A stretch of DNA of 64,000 nucleotides from Massilia sp. ZL223 (GTDB lineage: Bacteria > Pseudomonadota > Gammaproteobacteria > Burkholderiales > Burkholderiaceae_D): contig NZ_JAGPWD010000007.1 of assembly GCF_018119395.1 (NCBI RefSeq), forward strand, positions 62,001-126,000, written 5' to 3'. Shown here one piece after another: positions 17,039 through 24,383 of the stretch. Numbering within the stretch: the first letter of the stretch is position 1; every line of letters starts with the position of its first letter. The position numbers and the translations under genes were made by a program. The notes under the pieces are model-generated. The model had not been told where the DNA came from, did no database searches, and saw only the letters and a list, made by a program, of their open reading frames with translations.

Positions 17039-17089
17039 GTCTTTCTGCTAACTGAAGTTTGTAAGGTTCGCGGGTTTGCCAAATACTGC

Positions 17090-17117
17090 TTGTCATTTCG
17101 CACAACTGTGCTAAAGT
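17090..17117 (+). promoter_or_regulatory. tetR promoter with embedded operator
   Basis: A -35-like TTGTCA (17090-17095) and -10-like TAAAGT (17112-17117) are 16 bp apart. The operator TTTCGCACA-AC-TGTGCTAAA (17096-17115) fills the spacer; 8 of 9 arm positions are complementary. The start codon at 17124 lies about 7 bp after the -10, so the mRNA may be leaderless. A perfect copy of the operator is at 17781. Confidence 0.65.
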
Positions 17118-17123
17118 GGCTCC

Positions 17124-17738
17124 ATGAACTCCACTGCCAAAAGCGAAGCCACCTATGCCACCATCGTCGGCGCTGCCATGGAAATGGCCGCCGCCGAGGG
17201 GATCGGCAAGCTCTCGCTGGGCGAGCTGTCCAAGCGCACCGGCATCAGCAAGAGCGGCATCTTCTCCCGCGTCGCGTCGCTCGAAGCGCTGCAGCTCGCG
17301 GTGCTGGAGGAGTACGACCGCGTGTTCGCGGAAGAAGTCTTCCTGCCGGCACTGAAAGCGCCCAGGGGCTTGCCGCGCCTGGTGAAGCAGGTCGAGCTGT
17401 GGCTCAAGCGCATCGGCAGCGATACCTCGCGCGGCGCCTGTCTTTATACGGCGGGCGCCTTCGAATTCGACGACGTCCCCGGCCCACTGCGCGACCGGCT
17501 GGAAGAGGGCGTGGTGCGCTGGCGCGCATCGCTGCGCAAGACGGTGCTGCAGGCGATCGAGGAAGGACACCTGCGCCCGGACACCGATCCCGAGCAGCTG
17601 GTGTTCGAGATCTACAGCCTGATCATCGGGATGATGCACGACGTGCGCTTCCTGCGCGGCGACGCCACGGCGCGCCGGGTGCAGCGGGCCTTCAACCGCC
17701 TGATCTCGACCTACAAGAGTTTCAACGACCTGGAATAG
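17124..17738 (+). CDS. TetR/AcrR-family transcriptional regulator
   Basis: A 204-residue TetR-family repressor. The N-terminal helix-turn-helix covers about residues 8-55 (YATIVGAAMEMAAAEGIGKL, then LSKRTGISKSGIFSRVASLEALQ). The C-terminal ligand domain resembles the YsiA-type class (GACLYTAGAFEFDDVPGPLRD, VFEIYSLIIGMMHD, NRLISTYKSF). Its own promoter holds an imperfect 20-bp palindrome and a perfect one precedes the downstream microprotein gene, so it most likely represses both itself and the following genes. The ligand is unknown. No ribosome site precedes the start, in line with a leaderless transcript. Confidence 0.9.
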   Translation: MNSTAKSEATYATIVGAAMEMAAAEGIGKLSLGELSKRTGISKSGIFSRVASLEALQLAVLEEYDRVFAEEVFLPALKAPRGLPRLVKQVELWLKRIGSDTSRGACLYTAGAFEFDDVPGPLRDRLEEGVVRWRASLRKTVLQAIEEGHLRPDTDPEQLVFEIYSLIIGMMHDVRFLRGDATARRVQRAFNRLISTYKSFNDLE

Positions 17739-17780
17739 CAGTACCGGCGGTGGGCCAAGCCCGCCATTTTTTTCAAGTTA

Positions 17781-17800
17781 TTTCGCACAGGTGTGCGAAA
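17781..17800. promoter_or_regulatory. Perfect 20-bp operator palindrome, probable TetR site
   Basis: TTTCGCACAGGTGTGCGAAA has perfect 9-bp arms around a 2-bp centre. It differs from the site in the tetR promoter only in the centre and one arm base. It lies 24 bp before the microprotein start at 17825. A matching promoter is not obvious. Confidence 0.75.
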
Positions 17801-17824
17801 TGAAGCGTGAGTGAGGAGATCGTC

Positions 17825-17935
17825 ATGTCCAATCTATGGTTGCTGGCCCTGCCTTTCGGCGGCTATGTCTGGTATGTGCTGGGCTGCGTGATGCGCATCG
17901 TCCCGAAATCGAACGAGGATTTCACCTTTTTCTAA
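17825..17935 (+). CDS. Small membrane protein of 36 residues
   Basis: ATG 17825 has a GAGGAG ribosome site 6 bp upstream and the frame ends at TAA 17933-17935. The first 25 residues are strongly hydrophobic (starting MSNLWLLALPFGGYVWYVLG), enough for one membrane-spanning helix, followed by a short polar tail rich in Lys, Asn, Glu and Asp ending in Phe-Phe. It lies directly behind a perfect operator palindrome and upstream of the DUF2231 membrane protein. No family was recognised. It may be a microprotein partner of the nearby membrane genes or a target of the TetR regulator. Confidence 0.6.
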   Translation: MSNLWLLALPFGGYVWYVLGCVMRIVPKSNEDFTFF

Positions 17936-18035
17936 AGCGGTCGGCTGGGGGAGACGTACGCCTGGATCAGCTATGCGACATGCACTTCAACTTGTCGCTA
18001 CGATCTGATCAAGCGAACAACAAAAGGACGATGCC

Positions 18036-18467
18036 ATGTCTTCTCCAACGACCGCCGGCGTACACTATCGCCACCCGCCAGGGCCGCTGCACGCCACCTT
18101 GCTTGCCGGTAGTGTTCCTCTTTTCCTGGGCGCCTTGCTGAGCGATGTCGCCTACTACCAGACGTACCAGATTCAGTGGGGCAACTTCGCGTCCTGGCTC
18201 ATCGCGGGCGGCTTGCTGTTCTGCGGCCTGGCTCTTCTGTTTGCCCTGGTCAATCTCATCCGGGCGGAGCGCAAGGCGGGGCATCCCGCGCTGTATTTCC
18301 TGCTGCTGCTGGCAACCTGGGTGCTGGGACTGATCGACGCTTTCGTGCATGCCAAGGACGCCTGGGCCGTGATGCCGGCCGGCCTGGTCTTGTCCATCAT
18401 CGTGGCCGTGCTGGCCTGCGCCGCGACCTGGGTGGGACTGGGACCGCGTCAGGGAGGTGTGAAATGA
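18036..18467 (+). CDS. DUF2231 integral membrane protein
   Basis: 143 residues with four predicted membrane helices (LHATLLAGSVPLFLGALLSD, FASWLIAGGLLFCGLALLFA, HPALYFLLLLATWVLGLIDA, AVMPAGLVLSIIVAVLACAA). The N-terminal HPPGPLHATLL with a conserved His, and the loop HAKDAW, fit DUF2231 proteins. An AAAGGA site precedes ATG 18036. The stop overlaps the start of the next gene (ATGA at 18464), so this protein and the sugar dehydrogenase are translationally coupled, a pairing common in proteobacteria. A membrane redox or quinone-linked role is plausible but unproven. Confidence 0.82.
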   Translation: MSSPTTAGVHYRHPPGPLHATLLAGSVPLFLGALLSDVAYYQTYQIQWGNFASWLIAGGLLFCGLALLFALVNLIRAERKAGHPALYFLLLLATWVLGLIDAFVHAKDAWAVMPAGLVLSIIVAVLACAATWVGLGPRQGGVK

Positions 18468-19756
18468 AGCCATGGAAGCCATTGACGGTGCTGGGCGCGG
18501 CGCTGCTGCTGGCCGCATGCGGAGAAGACGGCGCAGGCAGCCAGGCGCTCGGGGCCGATCCGAAGTTGCCCGAACCGCAGCGCGGTTTGCTGCCCAGCAT
18601 GAAGATTGCCGAACCGGAGGCCTGGGGCGATCGCAAGCCCAGCGTACCGAAGGGTTTTACCATCACGGCGATCGCAACCGGCCTGAAGATTCCGCGGCAG
18701 ACCCTGGTGCTGCCCAACGGCGATATCCTGGTGGCGGAAGGACGCGGAGGCGGCGCGGCCAAGCTCAAGCCCAAGGATGTGATCGCCGGTTATATCAAGG
18801 CCAAGGGCAATACCAAGGTCAAAGGCGGGAATCGCCTGACTTTGCTGCGCGATGCCGATGGCGACGGCCAGTACGAGCTGAATACCGTGTTCGCGGAAAA
18901 CCTGAATGCCCCTTACGGCCTGGCCCTGGCCGGCAACAAGCTTTACGTGGCCAACCAGGACGAGCTGGTCAGCTTCGACTACAAGGAAGGCCAGACCAAG
19001 GCCAGCGGCCCGCCCGTCAGCGTCACCAAGCTGCCCTCCGAGATCAATCACCACTGGACCAAGGCGCTGACCGTCAGTCCCGATGGGCGCTTCCTGTATG
19101 TCGGCATCGGCTCCAACAGCAATATCACCGAGCGCGGCATGGAGGCCGAGGTCGACCGGGCCATGGTATGGCAGGTCGACGCCGCCACGGGCGCCCACAA
19201 GCCGTATGCGACCGGGCTACGCAATCCGACGGCCCTGGCGATGCATCCGCAAACCGGGCAGTTGTGGGCAGTGGTCAACGAACGCGACGAACTGGGACCG
19301 GACCTGGTGCCGGACTACCTGACCTCGGTGCGCGAAGGGGCATTCTATGGCTGGCCGTACAGCTACTGGGGCCAGAACGTCGATACCCGTGTCAAGCCCC
19401 AGGACAAGGAAAAGGTCGCCGCCGCCGTCAAGCCGGATTACAGCCTGGGCTCGCACGTCGCGGCGCTCGGCCTGAGCTTCTCCGTGCCGGCGATGGGCGA
19501 ACGGTTTGCGAGCGGAGCCTTCGTCGGGGAGCACGGCAGCTGGAACCGCATCCCGCCGGTCGGCTACAAGGTGATCTACGTACCCTTCAGCAACGGGCGG
19601 CCTGCCGGCGCGCCGGTCGACTTCGTGACGGGCTTCCGCGATGCGGACGGCAAGACACGCGGGCGGCCGGTGGGCGTGACGGTCGATCCGCGCGGGGCAC
19701 TCATTGTCGCGGACGACCTGGCGAACACGGTGTGGAGGGTCGTTCCGAGTCCTTGA
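18464..19756 (+). CDS. PQQ-dependent sugar dehydrogenase-like lipoprotein (sorbosone dehydrogenase family)
   Basis: 430 residues. The N-terminus is a lipoprotein signal with lipobox LAAC (Cys about 19). The rest is a six-bladed beta-propeller of the soluble glucose/L-sorbosone dehydrogenase family: GFTITAIATGLKIPRQTLVLPNGDILVAEGRGG, GLALAGNKLYVAN, NHHWTKALTVSPDGRFLYVGIGSNSN, YATGLRNPTALAMHPQTGQLWAVVNERDELG, GAFVGEHGSWNRIPPVGYKV and GRPVGVTVDPRGALIVADD. Such proteins oxidise aldoses or aldehydes in the periplasm with PQQ and pass electrons to a membrane acceptor. The coupled DUF2231 protein is a candidate membrane partner. Substrate unknown. Confidence 0.85.
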   Translation: MKPWKPLTVLGAALLLAACGEDGAGSQALGADPKLPEPQRGLLPSMKIAEPEAWGDRKPSVPKGFTITAIATGLKIPRQTLVLPNGDILVAEGRGGGAAKLKPKDVIAGYIKAKGNTKVKGGNRLTLLRDADGDGQYELNTVFAENLNAPYGLALAGNKLYVANQDELVSFDYKEGQTKASGPPVSVTKLPSEINHHWTKALTVSPDGRFLYVGIGSNSNITERGMEAEVDRAMVWQVDAATGAHKPYATGLRNPTALAMHPQTGQLWAVVNERDELGPDLVPDYLTSVREGAFYGWPYSYWGQNVDTRVKPQDKEKVAAAVKPDYSLGSHVAALGLSFSVPAMGERFASGAFVGEHGSWNRIPPVGYKVIYVPFSNGRPAGAPVDFVTGFRDADGKTRGRPVGVTVDPRGALIVADDLANTVWRVVPSP

Positions 19757-19762
19757 ATCCGC

Positions 19763-19863
19763 TCAGAGATACCGGGCGAAGTGCCGCACCGGGATAAAGT
19801 ACTCCTGCAAGACATATGTCTGGATGGCGCGGGTGCGCGGGTCCAGTTCGGCCAGGTCCAGGC
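19763..19863 (-). pseudogene. Possible remnant of an FAD-binding oxidoreductase gene
   Basis: On the minus strand an open frame just after the HD gene stop, but in a different frame, encodes about 34 residues including LDPRTRAIQTYVLQEYFIPV and ending RHFARYL. The segment looks like real protein and resembles the conserved LQEYF-P block of FAD-linked oxidases, yet it has no start of its own and is cut at both sides. A decayed gene fragment is the best guess; a chance open frame is possible. Confidence 0.25.
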
Positions 19864-20436
19864 TCAGGTATCGGTCTTGATCCGGGCCCTGGTGTCGTCG
19901 TCGAGTATCTGCCTGACCGCGGAGAACAGCGGATGCGCCTGGGTGTAGCGCTGACCGTAGCCGAGGTTGAAGGCATAGTCGAAGTCTGGCGGATTGTCGC
20001 CCTGGTTGTGCTGCAGGATGGTCTCCAGCTTGTCCATGGCCTTGACGGCCTGCGCTTCGGGCGTGGCCGCCGTCTCGTACTCCTCCCACAGCGCCAGGAT
20101 CTCCTGTCGCAGCATCGGATCGAGCGGGCTGGTGAGCTGCAGCATGTCTTGCCGCTCCTGTTCGCTCTTGGCTGCGGGATCGGATTGAACGATGGCCGGG
20201 ATGTCGCCGTGGATGGCCTCTCCCAGGTCGTGGACCACGCACAGCTTCAGCACCTTCAGCATGTCCAGGCCCGCCAGGCCGTCTTCGAAGGCCAGGGCCA
20301 TCAGGCACAGGCGCCAGGTGTGTTCGGCGGTGCTCTCCGGGCGTCCGGACGAGGTGTGGCCGCTGCGCAGGACGCTCTTGAGCGATTCGGCGGCGCGCAG
20401 GAAGGCCAGTCTGGCCCGGATGGTCTCCTGGTCCAT
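19864..20436 (-). CDS. HD-domain hydrolase, YfbR-like
   Basis: 190 residues with an HD phosphohydrolase fold: the first metal His in ESTAEHTWRLCLMALAFED, the HD pair in CVVHDLGEAIHGDIPA, and a distal Asp in KAMDKLETILQHNQ. This arrangement is typical of the YfbR/5'-deoxynucleotidase branch, which dephosphorylates dNMPs. The protein is near the usual family length. It is followed by 107 bp with a possible oxidase remnant. The GST gene lies 10 bp upstream on the same strand, so the two may be co-transcribed. Nucleotide specificity is an inference. Confidence 0.85.
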   Translation of the reverse strand: MDQETIRARLAFLRAAESLKSVLRSGHTSSGRPESTAEHTWRLCLMALAFEDGLAGLDMLKVLKLCVVHDLGEAIHGDIPAIVQSDPAAKSEQERQDMLQLTSPLDPMLRQEILALWEEYETAATPEAQAVKAMDKLETILQHNQGDNPPDFDYAFNLGYGQRYTQAHPLFSAVRQILDDDTRARIKTDT

Positions 20437-20446
20437 GCGGTCTCCG

Positions 20447-21091
20447 TCAGGCGCCCACCGGCCGCCAGTCGTTCAGCCCTTCGATCTCGCACATGGTCTT
20501 CCAGCTCGGGCGCTGGAACACGCGCAGCGCGAGGTCGTTCAGGTGCGTCCAGGTGGTGCCCGGACGCGGCATGTTGCGCGCCCAGCGGATGTACATGGTC
20601 AGCTGGAGGTCGGCGCTGGAGAAGGTCTCGCCCAGCAGGTAGGGGCCGTTGCTGGCGAGATGGCGGTCGATGCGGTCCAGGGTAGATTCGATCTTCCCGC
20701 GCAGGGCTTCGCGCACGGCGGCCGGATGCTCGTCGAGGCCGATGTCCCGCGAATAAAACCAGGTCCGGTACAAGGCGCCCAGGTGGCAGGACAAATGCAC
20801 GCTCCACTTCATCCAGTCGGCGCGGCCGGGCGTGCCCGGCGCCGGCGCCAGGCTTGCCTCGGGGTGGCGCTCGGCCAACAGCATGACTTGCGCCGCCGAT
20901 TCCTGCATCACGACGCCGTCCACGACCAGGGTGGGCACCACGCCGTCGGGGTTGAGCTCCAGGTAGGCGCTGTCGTGCTGCTGGTCCTTGTCGAAGTCGA
21001 CCAATTGCAGCTGGTGCGGCGCCCCGGTTTCCAGCAGCATCGCGTGAACCACCATGCTGGCGGTGCCCGGTGAGTAGTGCAGCGTGTACAT
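20447..21091 (-). CDS. Glutathione S-transferase family protein
   Basis: 214 residues, the usual GST length. The N-terminal thioredoxin-like domain has YTLHYSPGTASMVVHAML, the cis-proline loop in GVVPTLVVDG and the glutathione-binding QESAAQVMLL. The helical C-terminal domain contains GPYLLGETFSSADLQLTMYI, where the SSADL N-capping motif is conserved. The YSPGTAS region carries a Ser usable for thiol activation. A GGAGG-like site precedes ATG 21091. Substrate unknown; detoxification is the family's general role. Confidence 0.9.
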   Translation of the reverse strand: MYTLHYSPGTASMVVHAMLLETGAPHQLQLVDFDKDQQHDSAYLELNPDGVVPTLVVDGVVMQESAAQVMLLAERHPEASLAPAPGTPGRADWMKWSVHLSCHLGALYRTWFYSRDIGLDEHPAAVREALRGKIESTLDRIDRHLASNGPYLLGETFSSADLQLTMYIRWARNMPRPGTTWTHLNDLALRVFQRPSWKTMCEIEGLNDWRPVGA

Positions 21092-21177
21092 CGGTTTCCT
21101 CCCTTGAATGGAAGTGCAGAGCTTAGGCCATGTGCATGCGGGATGTCACGCATAATCATCGAAAAAAATGGCCGGTA

Positions 21178-21672
21178 TCAGCGCTTGATGAGTTGCCGCC
21201 GCCGCAGCTTCCGCTGCAGCTGCATGATTCCGTAGATCAGGGCCTCCGCCGTGGGCGGGCAGCCGGGAATGTAGACGTCGACCGGGATGATGCGGTCGCA
21301 GCCGCGCACTACCGAATACGAGTAATGGTAATAGCCGCCGCCGTTGGCGCAGGAACCCATCGAGATCACGTATTTCGGGTCCGGCATCTGGTCGTAGACC
21401 TTGCGCAGCGCGGTCGCCATCTTGTTGGTCAGGGTGCCGGCGACGATCATCAGGTCCGCCTGGCGCGGACTGGCGCGCGGAATGAGGCCGAAGCGGTCCA
21501 TGTCGTAGCGGGCCGAGGCGGCCTGCATCATCTCGACCGCGCAGCAGGCCAGGCCGAAGGACAAGTACCAGATGCTGTTGCTGCGTACGTGGCCAACCAG
21601 GGTGTCGACGCTGGTCAGCAGATAGTGCTGGCCTTCCAGCGCCGTGTCTTGCAGGGTGTTCGTGTCTTCCAT
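21178..21672 (-). CDS. NADH-quinone oxidoreductase subunit B-like protein, orphan copy
   Basis: 164 residues from ATG 21672, preceded by an AGGAG site; a longer frame upstream lacks such support. All four N2-cluster ligands of NuoB are present: the Cys-Cys pair in [11 protein letters not shown], Cys in [15 protein letters not shown] and Cys in [13 protein letters not shown]. NuoB couples the last iron-sulfur centre of complex I to quinone. No other nuo gene is nearby; neighbours are an AraC regulator and GSTs. It is thus a second, stand-alone NuoB, either a paralog replacing the main subunit under some condition or part of another redox enzyme. Confidence 0.88.
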   Translation of the reverse strand: MEDTNTLQDTALEGQHYLLTSVDTLVGHVRSNSIWYLSFGLACCAVEMMQAASARYDMDRFGLIPRASPRQADLMIVAGTLTNKMATALRKVYDQMPDPKYVISMGSCANGGGYYHYSYSVVRGCDRIIPVDVYIPGCPPTAEALIYGIMQLQRKLRRRQLIKR

Positions 21673-21744
21673 GCCGGTCTCCTTGTGAACGCCTGGAAGC
21701 ATACGAAGGCGGACCGGCGGCGTCTTGTACGGACGCGACATGCG

Positions 21745-22602
21745 CTAGGTGGTGAAAGCCTGCAGCTCCTCGCTGTCGAACTGCCAGAATCCGTAGCCGG
21801 TGCCGCTGTCGAAACGGCTCCTGAGGAAGCTGGCCGGGGTGTCGCCGACGAACTGCCTGAAGTCGCGCGTGAAGTGAGGCTGGTCGACATAGCCTGCCGC
21901 ATGGGCCGCCGCGGCCAGGCCGCCCGGCCCGCCGCGCATCAGGATCGCCAGCCCCAGCGAGAAGCGCGCTAGCCTGCGCACGTCGCGCAAGGGCAGGCCG
22001 TGGTGCATCAGGAAGCGGCGTTCGAACTGGCGGGTGCTCAGCCCCAGGTCGCCGGCCAGCTCCGCTGCCGGCCGCAGCAGCCGTTCTGCCGGCAGGGCCG
22101 GCAGGGCAGGGGCTTCGCGCCCGCCTTGCATGCGCTTGCGCAGCAAGAAGGCTTCGAGCGCCTCGACCAGCTCGCCGACGCGCCGGCCACGGTGCAGGCG
22201 CTCCAGCAGCGGCAGCAGCTCGTCCGGCGGCAGCAGGGCGTCGAGCGGCACGGGGTCCGGGCCGAGCAGGTTGACCGGCACGCCGAAGCAGCGCAGGAAG
22301 CCGGATGGCTTGAAGGTCGCGGAAATGAAGCAGCTGTGCGGCGCCGCGCGAAAGCGGCCCGGCGCCAGCACGGGACCGGTCACGAAGGCCTGAGGCAGCT
22401 GCTGCGCGGGACCGTCCTCGCGCAGCACCAGGCTGCCGCCGCGCAGGTAGACCACCAGCTGCGGGTCGGGGCGGGCCGGCAGGTGCACCTCGGCGCTGTC
22501 GAAGCCGCCGAACATGAAGTTGCGTACGAAGGGCGCCAACTCCCGGCGCGGCAGGACGATGGCGCGCAAAGGCTGTTCGTTCAGGGCGGGAAGGGCGGGC
22601 AT
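21745..22602 (-). CDS. AraC-family transcriptional regulator
   Basis: 285 residues. The C-terminal double helix-turn-helix is clear: LAGDLGLSTRQFERRFLMHHGLPLRDVRRLARF and AAAAHAAGYVDQPHFTRDFRQFVGDTPASF, the canonical AraC pattern. The N-terminal domain resembles the DUF6597 type (FMFGGFDSAEVHLPARPDPQLVVYLRGG, FISATFKPSGFLRCFGVP). It lies 72 bp upstream of the orphan nuoB on the same strand and back to back with nothing else, so nuoB is a possible target. Ligand unknown. Confidence 0.88.
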   Translation of the reverse strand: MPALPALNEQPLRAIVLPRRELAPFVRNFMFGGFDSAEVHLPARPDPQLVVYLRGGSLVLREDGPAQQLPQAFVTGPVLAPGRFRAAPHSCFISATFKPSGFLRCFGVPVNLLGPDPVPLDALLPPDELLPLLERLHRGRRVGELVEALEAFLLRKRMQGGREAPALPALPAERLLRPAAELAGDLGLSTRQFERRFLMHHGLPLRDVRRLARFSLGLAILMRGGPGGLAAAAHAAGYVDQPHFTRDFRQFVGDTPASFLRSRFDSGTGYGFWQFDSEELQAFTT

Positions 22603-22643
22603 CCGCCTATGGTAGCAGCTCAGGCCTTGCAGGCAGGCTGGTG

Positions 22644-23357
22644 TCAGGCCACCAGTCTTCCCGCCAGTTCGTCCAGGGTCACGTGCCCGCGGAATGCCCC
22701 GCCGCCGCGGACGTTCCTGCCCTCTTCGATCTCCAGCGCGAAGCGCCCCGCCGGGGAGTTCCTGACGCGCTCCGCATGGCGGTGGATCGCGGGGAACAGC
22801 GCCTGCGTATCGAACAGCTGGTGGTAGTCGGCCCAGCGGCTGACGGCGAACAGGTAGGCATCGGCCACCGTCGGCGCTTCGCCGCCCAGCAACCAGCTGC
22901 GCTCGCCGAGCATGCGTTCGACGTGGCCGAATTCGTGCCTGACCAATGCCAGGCCGTCCGCGCGCATCTGCTGCTTGCGCTCTTCGCTCAAGCCTTGCCC
23001 TTCATACGACTTCCACAGCGGGGCGAAGGCGGCGAAGAAATCAGTGGTGAGGTAGGACAGCATCTCGGCCAGGCGGTCGAACTCCAGCGTGCCCTGGCGG
23101 AAGCCGAGGCCCTGCTTGATGCCGCGCCCCCCGATATGCTGGAGAATGGCCGCGCTTTCGGTCAGGCTGGCGCCGCCCCCGCCGAGCCGCAGGGCAGGCG
23201 TCTTCATGCGCGGATTGAAGCGGGTGAAGGTGGGCGGCCAGGGCTGCTCCAGCATCTCGATGCGGCACAGCTTGTAAGGCTGGCCGAGCCACTCGAGTGC
23301 AATGATGGAAGCAAGCGAGCATCCGCCGGGTACGCCGTAAAACAGGACTGGTTCCAT
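22644..23357 (-). CDS. Glutathione S-transferase family protein (GST B-like)
   Basis: 237 residues from ATG 23357. The N-terminal domain starts MEPVLFYGVPGGCSLASIIALEWLG, the GCSLAS pattern of beta/Xi-type bacterial GSTs with a Cys near position 13; then RFNPRMKTPALRL and LTESAAILQHIGGRG. The C-terminal helical domain ends in WLLGGEAPTVADAYLFAVSRWADY. Divergent from a LysR gene; the 122-bp gap has a perfect palindrome at 23462-23479. LysR control of this GST is therefore likely but not shown. Confidence 0.87.
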   Translation of the reverse strand: MEPVLFYGVPGGCSLASIIALEWLGQPYKLCRIEMLEQPWPPTFTRFNPRMKTPALRLGGGGASLTESAAILQHIGGRGIKQGLGFRQGTLEFDRLAEMLSYLTTDFFAAFAPLWKSYEGQGLSEERKQQMRADGLALVRHEFGHVERMLGERSWLLGGEAPTVADAYLFAVSRWADYHQLFDTQALFPAIHRHAERVRNSPAGRFALEIEEGRNVRGGGAFRGHVTLDELAGRLVA

Positions 23358-23461
23358 GGTTTCTTTTCCTTTGAAGTATTCGTAGTAAAGCGCGTCCGGA
23401 TGCGTGGGATAACTATAGCTTCGTGGACGATGGGCGGATAGACTGGCCGGTGTAGAATCAG

Positions 23462-23479
23462 CGTCCATATTTATGGACG
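23462..23479. promoter_or_regulatory. Perfect palindrome abutting the lysR start
   Basis: CGTCCATA-TT-TATGGACG has perfect 8-bp arms and ends one base before the ATG at 23480. TGGACGATG of its right arm recurs as a direct repeat near 23424. It is a candidate operator for the LysR regulator and the divergent GST gene. Confidence 0.55.
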
Positions 23480-24379
23480 ATGAAAATGCTGAACCTGAAC
23501 GACGTTTCCTTCTTCGTGCAGGTCGTCGACCGCGGCGGGTTCTCGCCGGCGGCGCGCGCGACCGGCACGCCCAAGTCGACCCTGGCCAAGCGCGTCGCCG
23601 CACTGGAAGCGCACCTGGGCGTGCGCCTGATCCAGCGCTCCTCGCGCCGCTTCTCGGTGACCGACCTGGGCCAGGAGTTCTACCGCCACGCCGTGGCCAT
23701 GCTGATCGAGGCGGAAACCGCGGAGAATCTCGTCAGGGGACGCCTGGCCGAGCCGAGCGGCACGGTGCGGATCACGGCCTCGCTGCCGACGGTGCAGCTG
23801 GCCTTGGCCAGGCCGCTGGTGGAACTGGCGCAGAAGTATCCGCGCCTGCACGTGGCGGTGCAGGCGGCCGACCGCTTTGTCGACATCGTGCAGGAAGGAT
23901 TCGACATCGCCGTGCGCGACCATTTCGCGCCGCTTCCGGATTCAGGGCTGATCCAGCGCACCGTGTGCAGCGATGCGGTCTACCTGGTCGCTTCGCCGGA
24001 TTACCTGGCGGCGCATGGCGAACCGGCGCGGCCGGACGAACTCCCTGGCCACCAGGGCTTGCTGACCAATCCGCAGGCAGGCGGCTGGCAGTTGCAGGAC
24101 GAGGCGGGGAAGGCGGCGGAGGGGCGGCCGCAAGCGAAGTTTTCGGCCAACGAGTCCAGCGTGCTGCTCGCGGCGGCCGCGGCAGGCCTGGGCATCGCCT
24201 GCCTGCCGCGCAAGCTGTGCAACGCCGCCCTGAAGGCCGGGACCCTGGTCCGGGTGCTGCCGCGATGGACCGCCGGAAGCGTCACGACGACGCTCCTGAT
24301 GCCGCACCGGCGCGGACAGCTTCCTTCGGTACGGGCCGTGGCGGAGCTGCTGGCGCAGCGGATTCCGGAAGCGGGCTGA
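23480..24379 (+). CDS. LysR-family transcriptional regulator
   Basis: 299 residues. The N-terminal winged helix (LNDVSFFVQVVDRGGFSPAARATGTPKSTLAKRVAALEAHLG) and the linker helix are typical of LysR, followed by a two-lobed substrate-binding-like effector domain (GTVRITASLPTVQLALARPLVELAQKYP, DIVQEGFDIAVRDHF, GLGIACLPRKLC). Start at 23480 (Met-Lys-Met) or 23486; no strong ribosome site is seen and the start sits against a palindrome. Divergent from a GST gene, its likely target. Converges on the Hsp70 operon. Confidence 0.9.
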   Translation: MKMLNLNDVSFFVQVVDRGGFSPAARATGTPKSTLAKRVAALEAHLGVRLIQRSSRRFSVTDLGQEFYRHAVAMLIEAETAENLVRGRLAEPSGTVRITASLPTVQLALARPLVELAQKYPRLHVAVQAADRFVDIVQEGFDIAVRDHFAPLPDSGLIQRTVCSDAVYLVASPDYLAAHGEPARPDELPGHQGLLTNPQAGGWQLQDEAGKAAEGRPQAKFSANESSVLLAAAAAGLGIACLPRKLCNAALKAGTLVRVLPRWTAGSVTTTLLMPHRRGQLPSVRAVAELLAQRIPEAG

Positions 24380-24383
24380 CGCT

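Noticed and set aside
18176..18463. A long open frame that joins the DUF2231 region to the sugar dehydrogenase
   Set aside because: The upstream part is another frame of the DUF2231 gene; the lipoprotein signal and ATGA overlap put the dehydrogenase start at 18464.
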